From positions 310,001 through 374,000 of the forward strand of contig QJPP01001935.1 in NCBI GenBank assembly GCA_003996215.1: DNA of 64,000 bases. Reading direction: 5' to 3'. Each line of letters opens with the position of its first letter. Position 1 is the stretch's first letter. Origin of the DNA: Jaltomata sinuosa (taxonomy: Eukaryota; Streptophyta; Magnoliopsida; Solanales; Solanaceae). The translations under genes and the position numbers were made by a program. The notes below the pieces were generated by a model. The model was given only the letters and a program-made list of their open reading frames with translations. It had not been told where the DNA came from and searched no databases. This document shows, piece by piece, positions 23,291 through 35,427 of this stretch.

Positions 23291-24988
23291 TGATGTGACG
23301 TAGAAGTACTTCACTTTCGACGCTTAATACTTATGATTTTCGCAAGTTCTTGGGCATTTTATTGGTAGATTTGATGTTTTTGGTTAAGTCTGCAGGAAAA
23401 ATAGATCCTAGAGCAAAGTGTTGGAAATTAAGCAGAAACTGGAAAGCTATAGAGATGAAGGTTCACTTGATGGTCCGTGCTTCAAAACCACGGATCCGTC
23501 ACTGTGAATCGTAGTCCAAGGTTCAGAAAGTGTGCAAGTCCAAAAGAGAAGCACTACTCACTTGATGGTCCGTCATTCAGAACCACAGATCCGTCAGTGT
23601 GACACGTAGACCAATGTTCAAAAACTATGCAAAGTCTGGAGAAAATGACGAACCAGTCTACGGTCCATGTTTCAATACTACGGACCCATCCCTGTGACAC
23701 GTAGAGTGAAGATACTGCAAAAGGGAAAAAGAGTAGCAGGAAGCACGGATTGATGAACGGACCGTACTTCCAAAGTACGGTCCATCTCTGTGAGTCGTAG
23801 TCATTGAATCAGAGAAGGGACAAAAAATGGACCAAGAAACCACGAGTCAAGAGACGAGCCGTCATTCAGAAGCACAACTCGTGGTTCCAACCGTAGTTTC
23901 TCAAGTCAGAAGACGTTGACCAGCCAGGACCATGGTTGACTCCAGCAGACTAAGAACCATCGTTCTAAATGATTGATCTTCATCCAACTCGTGGTCCCTG
24001 CCGAGCCCAGTTTCCTAGTTTTGTTAGGACAGGATTTCCATTGTCTATAAATACTTTTCCTAGGTTTTCTTTTACGTTTTATGCACGATATTTTGTAGGA
24101 AACACATTCATAACTTTGTGATATTAGTTTGTTCTTGGTTTTTGAGAGTTATACATATTCATAGTTCATTGTTCTTGCTTCCACCTTCATCCATTCAAGA
24201 TTTCGGATTTCTTTAACTCTTATTGCAAGTATATGATCATGACCACACTAATAACTCTTGATTGTTTACTTATGAACATGAGTAGCTAAATCCACAACTA
24301 GGGTTGTGGGAACCATGAAGGATTAACAAAGTAGGCAAAGTACTTGGGTACTCTAGGGCGGTGTTTATGCATGTATTGTTCTTACCTTCGTTTTGATTGC
24401 TTTTTAACGGTGCGCAACGTTAGAACTTGCCTTATCCTTACTTGCCAAACCAAGGAGGTAACGGATGGGAAAAAGGTTGTTTAACAATGGATATTTGAGG
24501 CTACCAACCCTCATCTAATAGCTTGACCTTGTCTGGGAATAGCTAATCTGGGATCCAAGGTAAGGGTTAGTAAAGCATACACCCGCGGCCAGACCAAGGC
24601 ATATGGTGAAATTCACCTAGTTGCCAGACCAAGGAATTAGGTGAACCTAACTTATTGATTCTGCATGCTAAGCACCAAACTAGTTTACTAAGTACAAAGC
24701 CTTACTAAGTTATGATCTCATGGGGAACACTACCCTAGTCATCTCACCCACTGATCAGAACTTTTAAAAACTATCATGTGTTACTTGTTTACATTCTAGT
24801 CACTACTATTACTTGTTACTTTAAACCCCCCCCTTTCAAGGGAAATAAACGACTAAGAACACGAGTAAATATTAATCGACCATAGTCCTACCATATTCCC
24901 TGTGGGATCGACCCCAACCTTCATTGGGTTCTATATTTGATCAGCGACCGCTTATGCTTCTAAAAGGAGGTGTAATTTGGGCGTATCA
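23291..24988 (+). repeat. 3' LTR of element B (1698 bp, uninterrupted)
   Basis: Starts TGATGTGACG and ends GCGTATCA, with TATA box CTATAAATAC at 24045-24054. Aligned to the 5' LTR without indels, the first ~950 positions differ at roughly 77 sites by hand count, while the last ~745 differ at one. It shows the empty hAT target TCACCCAC at 24751-24758. Confidence 0.93.
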
Positions 24989-24993
24989 GGCCT

Positions 24994-25790
24994 CAGAACT
25001 AGTGGTCACACCAGCTATGCCCTTATACCCTAGAAAGATATATTTGGTATTTTCAATGGGGCTTATACATCAGACTCTATGTTTAACTCACGTAGTTTGT
25101 CGATTAACAGACTCTCCCACAAAATTAGACTCAACAGATATGTACTAGGCCCTCAGTTTAGCTTTACAATTTTCATTTTGACTTTTAAAATATTCCTTCA
25201 TTTCAGATTTTATGCATGATTATGTTTGGGACTATGTACTACAGATTCAGTTTACAGTTTAAACAACATATCAATATTTTAGCATATTCAGTTATATATA
25301 TATAGCTTGTATATCCCACATGCTCAGTTTGTTCAAAGTTCTGACCGCATACTCTATGTGTTGCATCCTATCATGATGCAGGTTCAGGTTCTCAGACTCA
25401 GCATCGCGACTAGCTCGTTTCAGCGCCATCTCAGTGGCTACCAGTGGTGAGTCCTCATCCGAAGATGGATTTATGATGTTTTGTTTAGTCATTTTAGTTT
25501 TAGTATTTTGAGTTAGTTGGATACTTGTCTCAGCAACTCATCAGTTAGTAGAGGCTTTTCAGACATAGAGTTAGACATTCAGCTTATTTTCAGAATTGGG
25601 TCTTACTTTTTAGCTTTAAATTATTTCAGAGATTTCATATAACTTTTAAACTTATGTTTTTATCAGTTTAGCTTCTATTTAGTTTTAAATTCATGTGATT
25701 GATAGTATATGTCAGACCATGAGTTAGCTTGGGGTCACTGGTGGCTCTAAGTACCGTGTTATGTCCAGGGTATAGACTCGGGGTGTGACA
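24994..25790 (+). repeat. 5' LTR of element C, right part
   Basis: Continues the LTR interrupted at 5906. It matches 31886-32692 of the 3' LTR, including the CAGACTCAGCATCGCGACTA block, and ends GGGTGTGACA. Confidence 0.9.
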
Positions 25791-25793
25791 AAT

Positions 25794-25807
25794 TAGGTAT
25801 CAGAGCA
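25794..25807 (+). other. Primer binding site of element C (Met-tRNA-like)
   Basis: TAGGTATCAGAGCA follows the LTR by three bases and matches the TGGTATCAGAGC initiator-Met site with one change. Confidence 0.75.
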
Positions 25808-26019
25808 TCAGGATTAAGGTGTCCTAGGGTGTTTGAAAGACACATTGAGTAGAGTATTTTTCATGAGTGTGAAGCACGCCACATTAATGAGAGATAGGCT
25901 AGGTGATATTTTTGAGAAACTCCACTTCTTTCATGTTCTTTATCGTGCGATAGAGTTTAACTCTATGAAAGATAGGCTATGAGACGCTTAAGATCATGCC
26001 TTCTTGCATAAATAACGCT

Positions 26020-27080
26020 CGTAATGCTAATCCTATGTTTAAAGACCACGAGGCCACGAATGCAGAATTTAGGAATGCCATCTAACTATTGGAACAAGCT
26101 GTGACTGCTCAAGATAATCAGCATGCACATGTTCCTGCTAACCCAAATAGTGGGTCAACTACTACTAGATTTAGAGATTTTGTTCATATGAACCCGTTTG
26201 AGTTTTTGGGGTCTAAGGTTGGTGAAGACCTTCAGAACTTCATTGATGAGGTAAAGAAGATCCTTGAGGTGATTCAGGTTACATGGGTTGAGAATATTGA
26301 GCTAGCATCATATCAACTGAAGGATGTGGCTCATATTTGGTTCACGCAGTGGAAGGATAGTAGGGGCAGGAATGCAGCTCCTATGACTTGGGACTATTTT
26401 GTTGGAGCCTTTTTGGATAGGTTTTTTCTAAGTTAGTTGAGGGAGGCTAAGGTTTAGGAATTTGTGAATCTGAGGCAGGGATCCATGTCTGTTCAGGAAT
26501 ATAGGTAAAAGTTTACTCTGCTCTCTAGGTATGCTCCAACAATGGTAGCCGAGCCAGGGGCTCAGATTAGTAAGTACATTTCGGGTATTTCTGACTTGGT
26601 TAAGAAGGAATATAAGACAACTATGTTAGTCAGAGATATGGACATCTCTAAACTCATGACATATGCTAAGAAGATGGAAGAGGAAAAACTAAAGGAGAGA
26701 GAGAGTGAGAGTAGGAAAGCTAGGACATGAAATTTTGACTACTCTCAGTAAAGGTCGGGTGGTAGAAATCACTCTCAATTTCAGCAAAGGTCTTCAGTTC
26801 CAGCACCTTCATCAGCTAGTGCTCCGTCTCCCAGACCTCGACAAGACCAGTGTAATAGGGCATCAGGCTCTAAGTCTCAAGGCAGTGTTTCACGTAATCA
26901 AACTTTTCTAGCATGCCCAAAGTGTGGTAAGAATCATCTAGGTGAGTGTCTTGCTGGAAGAGAAGAGTGTTTTGAGTATGGTCAGATTGTCCATAGGTTG
27001 AAGGAGTGCCCCTCCGCCAAGTAGGGGCAAGGAGGTAATCGAGCTCAGTCACTACTTCAGTAGCTCCAACAGGTCGCACA
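26020..27080 (+). pseudogene. Tekay-type gag
   Basis: The frame at 26089-26436 carries the retrotransposon-gag core (FVHMNPFEFLGSKVGEDLQNFIDEV, then WVENIELASYQLKDVAHIWF and WDYFVGAFLDRFF). The 26542 frame continues it with a charged helical segment. Near 26910-27020 a zinc-knuckle region reads CPKCGKNHLGEC followed by CFEYGQIVHRLKEC, where the second Cys of the CCHC knuckle is Tyr. Several stops (about 26434, 26455, 26506 and 27022) disable it. Confidence 0.82.
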
Positions 27081-28560
27081 ACTCAGTAGGGTACTACTTC
27101 TGGTATAGGCGGCGGTCAACATCAAAACTCTCTGTATGCCATATCATCCTATCAGGATCAAGAGAGTTCTCCAGACATAGTCACTGGTATGTTGGAAGTC
27201 TTCTCTCTTGATATTTACGCTTTACTAGACCCTGGGTCATTATTATCTTTTGTGACTCTTTATATTTCTTGTAAATTTGGAGTCAGTCCTGAAAAACATC
27301 TAGAACCCTTTTTAGTCTCCACCCGAGTCGATGAGTTAGTCTTAGCTAAGAGGGTATACAGAAATTGTACAGTTTTAGTCCTTCATAGAGTCACTTCAGC
27401 TGGCTTAATAGAATTAGACATGATCGATTTTGACATCCATCTTGGCATGGATTGGCTATATGCTTGTTATGCCTCAGTCAATTGCAAAACCAGATTCATA
27501 AGATTTTAGTTTCCAGATGATCCTATCTTAGAATGGCGGGGTAGTCCTCTAGCGTCAAAAGGTCATTTCATATCTTACCTTAAGGCTAGAAAGATGATCT
27601 CGAAAGGGTATATCTACCATATAGTTTGAGTCAAGGATTTCGAGTCTGAGACCCTATCTCTCCAGTCAGTTTTGATAGTCAGTGAGTTTCCAGAAGTGTT
27701 TCCTGAGGATCTGCTCAAAGTCCCTCCTGAGCGAGATATTGAGTTTGGGATAGACCTTCTTCCAGATACGCAGCCTATATCCATTCCTCATTATAGAATG
27801 GCTCCAGTTGAGCTTAAGAAGTTGAAAGACTAGCTAAGAGACCTCCTACATAAAGGTTTTAACAGACCTAACATCTCTCAATGGGGTGCCCCAGTTTTCT
27901 TCGTGCGTAAGAAAGACGATTTGCTCAGAATGTGCATAAATTACCATCAGTTGAACAAGGTCACAATCAAGATTAAGTATCCCATTCCTAGGATTGATGA
28001 CTTGTTCGACCATCTTCTGGGTGCCAACTATTTCTCCATGATAGACCTCAAATCTGGTTATCATCAGTTTAGAGTCAGAAAATGTGATATTCCGAAGACA
28101 ACCTTCAGAATTTGGTATGGTCACTTGTAGTTATGTATTTTGGACTAACGAATGCTCCTGCAACTTTTATGGACTTGATGAACAGGGTGTTCAAGCAATA
28201 CTTGGATATGTTCATCATTATCTTTATAGATAACATCCTTGTTAATTCTCGGTGTGAGAAGGAGCATGCAAACTATCTGAGGGTTATGCTGCAGACTCTC
28301 AAGGATTGCTAGTTATTTGCTAAGTTCAGTAGGTGTGAGTTTTGGTTGCAGTTAATCACTTTTCTAGGTCATGTGGTGTCTAAGGGGGGCATTCGAGTGG
28401 ATTTACAGAAAATAGAGGCAGTAAAGAACTAGCATAGACCCACTTCTCTGTCAGACATTAGGAGCTTTTTGGGTTTAGATGGCTACTACAGGAGATTTGT
28501 TGAGTGGTTTCCATTCATAGCTGCCCCATTGACCAGGTTGTCTCAGAAAAAAGGTTAAGT
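27081..28560 (+). pseudogene. Tekay-type protease and reverse transcriptase
   Basis: Protease at 27189-27509 has the active site ALLDPGSLLSF (D-x-G-S) and the DFDIHLGMDWL motif. RT follows from about 27680: FPEVFPEDL, PISIPHYRMAP, QWGAPVFFVRKKD, LRMCINYHQLN, IDDLFDHL and FSMIDLKSGYHQ (first catalytic Asp). A frameshift near 28110 leads into the frame with TNAPATFMDLMN and FIDN at the YxDD position, so one catalytic Asp is now Asn. In-frame stops at about 27834, 28128 and 28311 add to the damage. Confidence 0.83.
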
Positions 28561-29140
28561 TTCAATGGTTCGTTAAGTCTGAGAAGAACTTCCAGGAATT
28601 GAAGACTAGATTGACCATAGCCCTAGTTTTAACTCTACCAGCGGGTTCAGATGGTTTTGTTGTGTATTATGATACAACATGGTAAGGTCATTGCATATGC
28701 CTCCAAACAAATTAAGGTTCATGAAAAGAACTACCCGACTCATGATCTTGATCTTGCAACAGTTTCTTTTGCCTTAAATATTTGGAGACACTACTTGTAT
28801 GGTGTCTATGTAGATGTATTTACCGACCATAAGAGCCTTCGGTATGTGTTAACTTAAAAGGAGCTAAATCTTCATCAGAAAAAGTGGCTTGAGCTCCTCA
28901 AGGACTATGACATGAGTGTGTTTTACCATCCGGGTAAGGCCAATATAGTGGCTGATGCACTTAGTAGATTGTCTATGGGTAGTGTGTCACAAGTTGAAGA
29001 AGGAAAGAAGGAATTGGCTAAGGATGTTCATAGGCTTGCTCATTTAGGGGTTCGTCCTACAGACTCAGTTGATGGTGGTGTTATAGTTCAGAATGGGTTA
29101 GAATCTTCTTTGGTAGTTGAGGTGAAGGATAAATAAGACA
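28561..29140 (+). pseudogene. Tekay-type RNase H
   Basis: Frames at 28651-28857 and 28912-29136 show GKVIAYASKQIKVHEKNYPT, the FTDHKSLRYVLT segment, the KKWLELLKDYDMSVFYHPGK stretch and NIVADALSRLS that ends the domain. A frameshift near 28550 and a TAA at 28855-28857 break it. The start of the domain is poorly preserved. Confidence 0.8.
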
Positions 29141-30470
29141 ATTATCCCATCTTGCACCAGTTAAAGGGTGTAGTGCATCAGTAGAGAGTAGAGGTATTCT
29201 CCCAAGGGGGAGATGGTGTGCTTCGTTATCACGGTTGGTTATGCATTCCAAATGTGGATGAGTTGAGACAATGGATTTTGACAGAGGCTCACAACTCCGT
29301 ATACTCTATCCACCTTGGTGCCACCAAGATATACTGTGACTTACGAGAAGTTTATTGGTGGAATAGCATGAAGAGGGAAATTGCAAATTTTGTGGCTAAG
29401 TGTCCAAACTGCCAGCAAGTAAAAGTAGAACATCAAATACCGGGAGGTATGACTTAGGATATTGACATTCCTACTTGGAAGTGAGAAGTAATCAATATGG
29501 ACTCCATTACATGTTTACCTCGTACTCGCCGATAGCATAATTCTATTTGGGTGATAGTAGATAGGATGACTAAGTCAGCCCACTTCTTGGCTTTCAAGAC
29601 TACCGATTTAGCAGAGTATTATGACAGACTCTACATCCATGAGATTGTCAAATTTCATGGAGTCCCTTATCCATCATCTAAGATAGGGGCACTCAGTTTA
29701 CATCTCAGTTTTGGAAGTCTTTTTAGAAAGGTCTAGGTACTCAGGTGAGTCTCAGCATAATATTTCACTCGCAGACAGATGGCCAGGCAGAACATACCAT
29801 TCAGACCTTAGAGGATATGTTAAGAGCTTGTGCGATCAATTTCAAAGGTAATTGGGATGATCACTTATCTCTTATAGAGTTCGCCTACAATAACAACTTC
29901 CATTCTAGCATTCAGATTGCTCCATATAAGGCACTTTATGGGCGGAGGTGTAGATCACCTATTGGCTGGTTTGAGGTAGGTAAAGCAGCATTGATATAGC
30001 CAGATTTAGTTCATAAGACTATGGAGAAAGTTCAGCTCATTAGGGAGAGCTGAAGGCAGCTCAGATTCAGTTAATGATTGGGTGTTTCTGAAGGTTTCAC
30101 ATATGAAGGGAGTGATGAGATTTTGAAAGAAGTGAAAGCTTAGTCCCCGCTATGTGGGTCCCTACAAGATTCTGAGGATATTTGGTAAGGTGGCTTATGA
30201 GTTAGAGTTGGCCGCAAAATTAGCATCAGTGCACCCAGTCTTTTATGTATCCTTGTTGAAGAAGTGTATTGGTGATCTAGCTTTAGTTGTGCCATTAGAG
30301 AGTGTGGGTGTGAAGGGCAACCTCTCTTATAAAGAGGTCCCAGTTGAGAAATAAGGAAGTCACTTCGGTGAAAGTCCTTTGGAGGAACCAGTTAGTTGAG
30401 GGAGTTACTTGGAAAGCAGAAGCAGCGATAATGACCAAGTACCCTCACCTCTTTCCTTCTAATTCAGTTC
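29141..30470 (+). pseudogene. Tekay-type integrase with chromodomain-like tail
   Basis: The zinc-finger region lies at 29218-29457 (AHNSVYSIHLGATKIYCDL, then CPNCQQVKVEHQ). The core is split at about 29460-29550, 29736 and 29745: DRMTKSAHFLAF, then FHSQTDGQAEHTIQTLEDML with the distal Glu, and EFAYNNNFHSSIQIAPYKALYGRRCRSPIGW. The C-terminus is at 30154-30354 (HPVFYVSLLKK). After a TAA and a shift, a chromodomain-like tail (VKVLWRNQLVEG, YPHLFP) runs to about 30470. That tail supports the Tekay/Del clade. Bases 30471-30710 are non-coding 3' leader. Confidence 0.83.
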
Positions 30471-30710
30471 CAGCTTAAGATAACAGTCTCCTCTTCAGTA
30501 TTCTCAATTTCCTCCAGTATCTTAATTCTATCAGTTATTCTCGTGCTCCTAGTATGCATTCATGACTCACGAATTTAGTTTAGTCATATTTTAGTAGAAA
30601 CTCAGTCGTTATGCCAGTACTTCAGCTTTTAGAATTCAGTTTTTGGGATCTTAGCTCTTTCCCTACTATTTCAGCCTAGTTAAATCTTTATTCGAGGATG
30701 AATGATCCCA

Positions 30711-30719
30711 AGAGGGAGA
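30711..30719 (+). other. Polypurine tract of element C
   Basis: AGAGGGAGA ends three bases before the 3' LTR start TGTAACACC. Confidence 0.7.
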
Positions 30720-30722
30720 TAT

Positions 30723-32692
30723 TGTAACACCTCAAAATTCTAACCAGCATTTAGACTTAGAAATTTGACTGTTCTATAGAATTTCAGGTCCCACGAGCAC
30801 GGGCCACGAGCCATAGGAGGCCCGTCAGGCCATCAGCCTGGCCATATGAGCCATCCTAGTGACCTTAGTTCCAACGGGCTGTCCCATGTGATGCGAGGAG
30901 TCCCACATGTTATGGGTGCCAACCGTGAGAATCGCCCAGTGGCTCAGCCAACCACCGTCCGCCCAATAGATGAGGCCACGCGCAGTGGGAGGTCCCATGA
31001 GCCGTGAGCCTCAGCCGTGGAAATGATCCAGAGGGCCAGCCAACCAACCCCCAATCCGACGGTCATCACCACGGACCATGGTGGCTCCGATGAGCCATCA
31101 GGCAGCCCATCTGATGGAATTGTTTTTACAATTTTTATTTTAAGTCAGGGGTATTCTGGTCTTTTTCCACTCTTTTAAATCCTAAACTAAATTGTTTTAG
31201 GCATGGTTTGGAGGAGTTTTAGTCAGACTTAGAATAATTCTCCCTCATTCCATCGACTAAGTTTTAGAGAAAATAAAAGAAACTCTCTCAGGCTCAAGGC
31301 TAGGGCTTTCTTCTCCAAAGCTTCAGACTCCATTCTTGGTCCAAGAGTTCTTCTACATTCAGGTATGTGGGAATTCAGTAAGGGTCTTGTTCGTCCTTAT
31401 GCCCCAAACCTCAGACTTCTACATTGAGTTTATGTTTTTTATGAAACTAGGGTTCCTACCCAATCATGCAAATTATTACAAAATTTAGTTCTTATGATTC
31501 CTACATGATATATATCTTGTTTTAAAAGATTTGTATCATGTTTTTAATGACTTGCATAAGCTTTTACAATAACTTTGAGAAATCAAGAATTTGGCCTGAA
31601 ATTGTAGTATTTTCATATGATTTAGTTTCCTTCAGAATTTAGCCTAGCTTACTAGCATTTAGTTTTAAGAATGAAATTAGTCAGTTTTCAGTCTACAGCT
31701 CTTCCAGAAAAAGTATTTTAAGACTAGTTAAGTTCTAATGCAGAATTCCAGAACTTCAGTTTTAATGAGCTATCAGAAATCAGATATTTGCAAGTAGTAC
31801 TTAGCATCGAGTTGGACTAGAGCCCAGTTTACCCAAAGTCCCAGAACAATGTGTCACCGTAGGTTTATTCAGCCCCTCAGTTGGGCCTCAAAACTAGTGA
31901 TCACGCTATCTATGCCTTTATACCCTGGAAAGGTATATTAGGTCCTCTCGATAGGGCTTATGCATCAGACTCCATGTTTAGCTCACATGATTTATGTCTG
32001 TTAACAGACTCTCCCACAAAATTAGACTCAATAGATATGTTCTAGGCCCTCAATTTAGCTTTACTATTTTCACTATGACTTTCAGAATATTTCTGCATTT
32101 CAGATTTTATGCATGATTATGTTTGGGTCTATGTACTACATATTCAGTTTACAGTTTAAACAATATATCAGTATTTTAGCATATTCAATTATGTATATAT
32201 ATTTAGCTTGCATATCGCATGCTCAGTACGTTCAAAGTACTGACTGCATATTCTATGTGTTGATCCTATCATAATGCATGTTCAAGTTCTCAGACTCAGC
32301 ATCGCGACTAGCTCGATTCAGTGCCATCTCAGCGGCTACCAGTGGTGAGTCCTCATCATCCGAAGATGGATTTATGATATTTTCTTTAGTCATTTCAGTT
32401 TTAGTATTTAGAGTTAGTTGGGGACTTGTCCCAATAACTCATCAGTTAGTAGCGGCTTTTCAGACATAGAGTTAGACATTCAACTTATCTTCAGAATTGG
32501 GTCTTACTTTTCAGCTTTAAATTATTTCAGAGATTTCATATAACTTTTAAACTTATCTTTTTATCAGTTTAGCTTTCGCTTAGTTTTAAATTCATGTGAT
32601 TGATTAGTATATGCCAGACCATGAGTTAGTTTGGGGTCACTTGTGGCTCTAAGCACCGTGTTATATCCAGGGTGTAGACTCAGGTCGTGACA
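30723..32692 (+). repeat. 3' LTR of element C (1970 bp)
   Basis: Uninterrupted partner of the split 5' LTR (about 1960 bp when rejoined). Starts TGTAACACCTC, ends CGTGACA. Substitutions and small indels relative to the 5' LTR are scattered along the whole length, in contrast to the LTR pair of element B. Confidence 0.92.
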
Positions 32693-32752
32693 TAATCACA
32701 TTAAAATACAAAGGAAATTTAATAAACTTACCAACGCCTTGTGGTTATCTGT

Positions 32753-34084
32753 TGTTAGCGACTTCCCACTCACACACAAGTGTACATGGTCGTCCAAGTA
32801 ATATAGACTGATTTATTCGAATATCATACCCAAGATGCTTATGACTTAACAAACGTTCCAAATTATTCGTATATAGCTAGAATAAACAAGTATGTAAGTA
32901 ACTGAAGTATGAGCTCGTAGTAACTTAAAATCTAAAACAAGTTGAGAGAATTAAAAGCGAGTAAATAATGATTGTTGTTCCAAGTTTAGAGACAATTCCA
33001 GGGTTACAAGTTTATTTTTTCAATCATGAGTAGTATTCACTTGAATCGACTTATTCGTCTACCTAGTTGCTGATTTCGGGGTTGATTATACGACTATGGT
33101 CTTCCGAACCTCTAATCGTCTATCCAGAATAGCATCACAACTACATTGTTGAGAGGGAACGTGACATCTTATTTCGAACACTTTTATATATCGTCCTGTA
33201 TAAACCAAACAAGGTGTTCTAGGTATATTTCTATCCTAGTCACAAACCTACCCTTTACATTACAAAAGAGAGGTCATGATCCCTATATTCCTCATTCTAT
33301 CTTATTAATCCTTCTCCCGAATTTCCAATAAAATTATAGATTTATCTTAATGGCGACCAGACATCAAAATACTAAATACTGGAATATAAGAACAACTAGT
33401 AATGGAAAACGAACTAATCAATCTAACTTTATACTACTAATCATGCGTTTGTAGTTGTAACCCAGAACAAGGGTTCTTAGTCACTCATGTTAATCAAGAA
33501 CACAAATAATATTGTTTTCATTTAAAGTAATGGCTAAGAAAACGAAGAAGAAAAGAAACCTAATGGTGAATTCTATTCTCTGCCTTATGCTCTGAAACTA
33601 TGACGGAACCCTTACAAAAGACGCACACTGTTCTATTTATAGGGCTTGGGAAATAACCCCTTTTCCTTCTTGGAGTTGGACTAGGAGAAAGCTGGAAATT
33701 TCCGTTGGGATGGCCATGGCGCGTTGCGCCAGCAGTATGCCAGCTTCACTCTTCTGAAGTTAGGGCGCTGGCGTGGCACCCCACCAAGGCGCCAGGATTA
33801 GTCTTTTGTAGTTTTGGGTCTGGGGTAGTGCCCCCCAGCCCAGTTTTGCCTTGTTTGTTTGCTCCCGAGCATTCCACCAACTTGCCTCCATACTTTACTC
33901 TTCCGTTTTATCTCTCAATGATTAATTTCCTCTGTTACATTCCTGCAATCATCTAATCATGTGTCTCAGTGCATCATATGGCAATATCAATCAAATCACA
34001 CACAATATAGTAAAAATGTTCTTAAAACATAAGGTAAATATGGGTAAAATACGATAAATAGGCATATAAATATGCCCAAGATCA
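32753..34084 (-). mobile_element. Solo LTR, minus orientation (1332 bp)
   Basis: On the minus strand it starts TGATCTTGGGCATATTT (34084) and ends GTCGCTAACA (32753). Flanks TCTGT (32748-32752) and CCTGT (34085-34089) match in four of five bases, consistent with an aged target duplication. A TATA-like site in the right orientation supports an LTR. The open frame at 33705-33956 is composition only. The family looks Ty3/gypsy (Tat-like start) from memory. Confidence 0.75.
33634..33642 (-). promoter_or_regulatory. TATA box of the minus-strand solo LTR
   Basis: The minus strand reads CTATAAATA mid-LTR. This orientation sets the LTR direction. Confidence 0.5.
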
Positions 34085-35427
34085 CCTGTGTATAGGATAT
34101 ATCCTTGAGATTCCTGATGAACGAGATTGTCAATCAGCGTGCACATAATTCAACAATACTATACCATATGAGGAAGAGGACACGTATTTAATTTGCTAGA
34201 TGGGTTCACTGTAGCTAATGCACATTAGACTGGTCGTTAGTTCAAACTCTATAACGCTTGAATTATATGGACCATACGTCTATATGTTCTTTTTTAAACA
34301 TTAATTTGATTCTTTACAACAAAAGGGGGACCTTATCTGATCGCGAATTCTCAATTAATTATCTTTCTTCAATTTATATTACGGTATTCAATTGACCATA
34401 AAATAAAAAGTGAAAAAAGACAGATTTTTATCACATACAAAAAATTATTTTAAATGAATATCTTTTAGCTTTGGTGAAGCATATTCACCCACTGGCCAAC
34501 AAAGCCCCTTCACGTTCTAAAAATATCTCTCAGACATTTAATGAAATGCGAAAAATAACTTATATTTATAATAACTCATATTTCTATTCTACTTTCAAGA
34601 GATAACAACAAAATCTTCATATAATATATACAACCTCCAACAATATGAACAAAATTAAGAATTTTGAAGAAATTCTTAAGATTTTCTATTTTATTTTATT
34701 GTATCTCTCTATTTTTTCAAGACAATTCTCATGGCGTCCTAAACTTCTTCGCTTTATTTTCTTTTTGTAACGCCGGAAGTTCTTTCACCTAGTCTACTTT
34801 TTTCTTTATTTTTTGAAGAACAACCATTAAAGACTCATTGAAGCTTCTTTCAAATATGAAAACTGTTAATAGTTATTTTTTAGGTGTGCGTGCTTGGAAT
34901 TCATTAGAAGCTTAAAGATTAAAAGTTATTTGAATTCGTTTGTAATTAAAGTTTAGAGTCAAAAAATATAATTGTGACATTATATATCACGTGCATATCA
35001 TATGTATATCAATTGTGTATCATATATTTGCCAAGACATACATAAAGATATATGCATTATATACACATGACATACAATGATATACATTGACATACCTAGT
35101 ATATATATGAAACAATTACAACACCCTTTATGCCCAAAAAAAAAAATTCCTTACTTTCACACATCCACTACCACACCACGACCAAAACCAATATAACCAC
35201 CTGTCATTCATCATAAAAATGCAAAAAACTATTGCAATACAAAAAATTAGTTTCATAAAAAGGAAGGAAGTGACATATAGGTTTACTAATACTACCATCA
35301 CTTTTTTCTCTGTGATGTTATGTCAATGGTAGTGTAAAACCACTTACTTGATGTTTTTTTTGGTTAACTTACATAAAACACACATCATTGGGAGTTAATT
35401 ACTCTTTTTCCCACCTCACTTCGCTCG
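34085..35427. other. AT-rich intergenic spacer
   Basis: No open frame or family I recognise. From about 34975 to 35105 there are repeated ATATGTATATC/ATACATA-type motifs. Joined across the solo LTR, the minus strand of 34150-34085 plus 32752-32725 gives a short open stretch ending at a good splice-donor-like GTAAGT; this is discussed under findings. Confidence 0.5.

Larger units (their letters stand above)
5907..24988 (+). mobile_element. Athila-type Ty3/gypsy retrotransposon, element B
   Basis: Complete element with both LTRs starting TGATGTGACGTAG and ending GCGTATCA, flanked by the perfect 5-bp duplication GGCCT (5902-5906 and 24989-24993). With the hAT removed, each LTR is 1698 bp. Internal order is primer site, gag, protease, RT, RNase H, integrase, a long non-coding 3' region and a polypurine tract. 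The Asp-tRNA-like primer site and the protease/gag style fit the Athila lineage (recognised from memory). A hAT element and a solo LTR are nested in it. Stops and frameshifts throughout make it non-autonomous. Confidence 0.92.
4744..32692 (+). mobile_element. Tekay-type Ty3/gypsy retrotransposon, element C (outer, interrupted)
   Basis: Two related LTRs start TGTAACACCTCAAAATT (4744 and 30723) and end GTGACA (25790 and 32692). Between them lie a Met-tRNA-like primer site, gag, protease, RT, RNase H, integrase, a chromodomain-like tail and a polypurine tract in the standard order. The 5' LTR is split by element B. The LTRs differ at many positions and coding is full of stops, so this is the oldest plus-strand layer. 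Flanking bases (CAATA left, TAATC right) do not form a clear target duplication. Confidence 0.85.

Noticed and set aside
4739..32697. Target duplication for element C
   Set aside because: The flanks CAATA and TAATC do not match well enough to call; decay or a later change is possible.
33705..33956. 83-codon open frame
   Set aside because: It lies inside the minus-strand solo LTR, with no domain and no coding signal.
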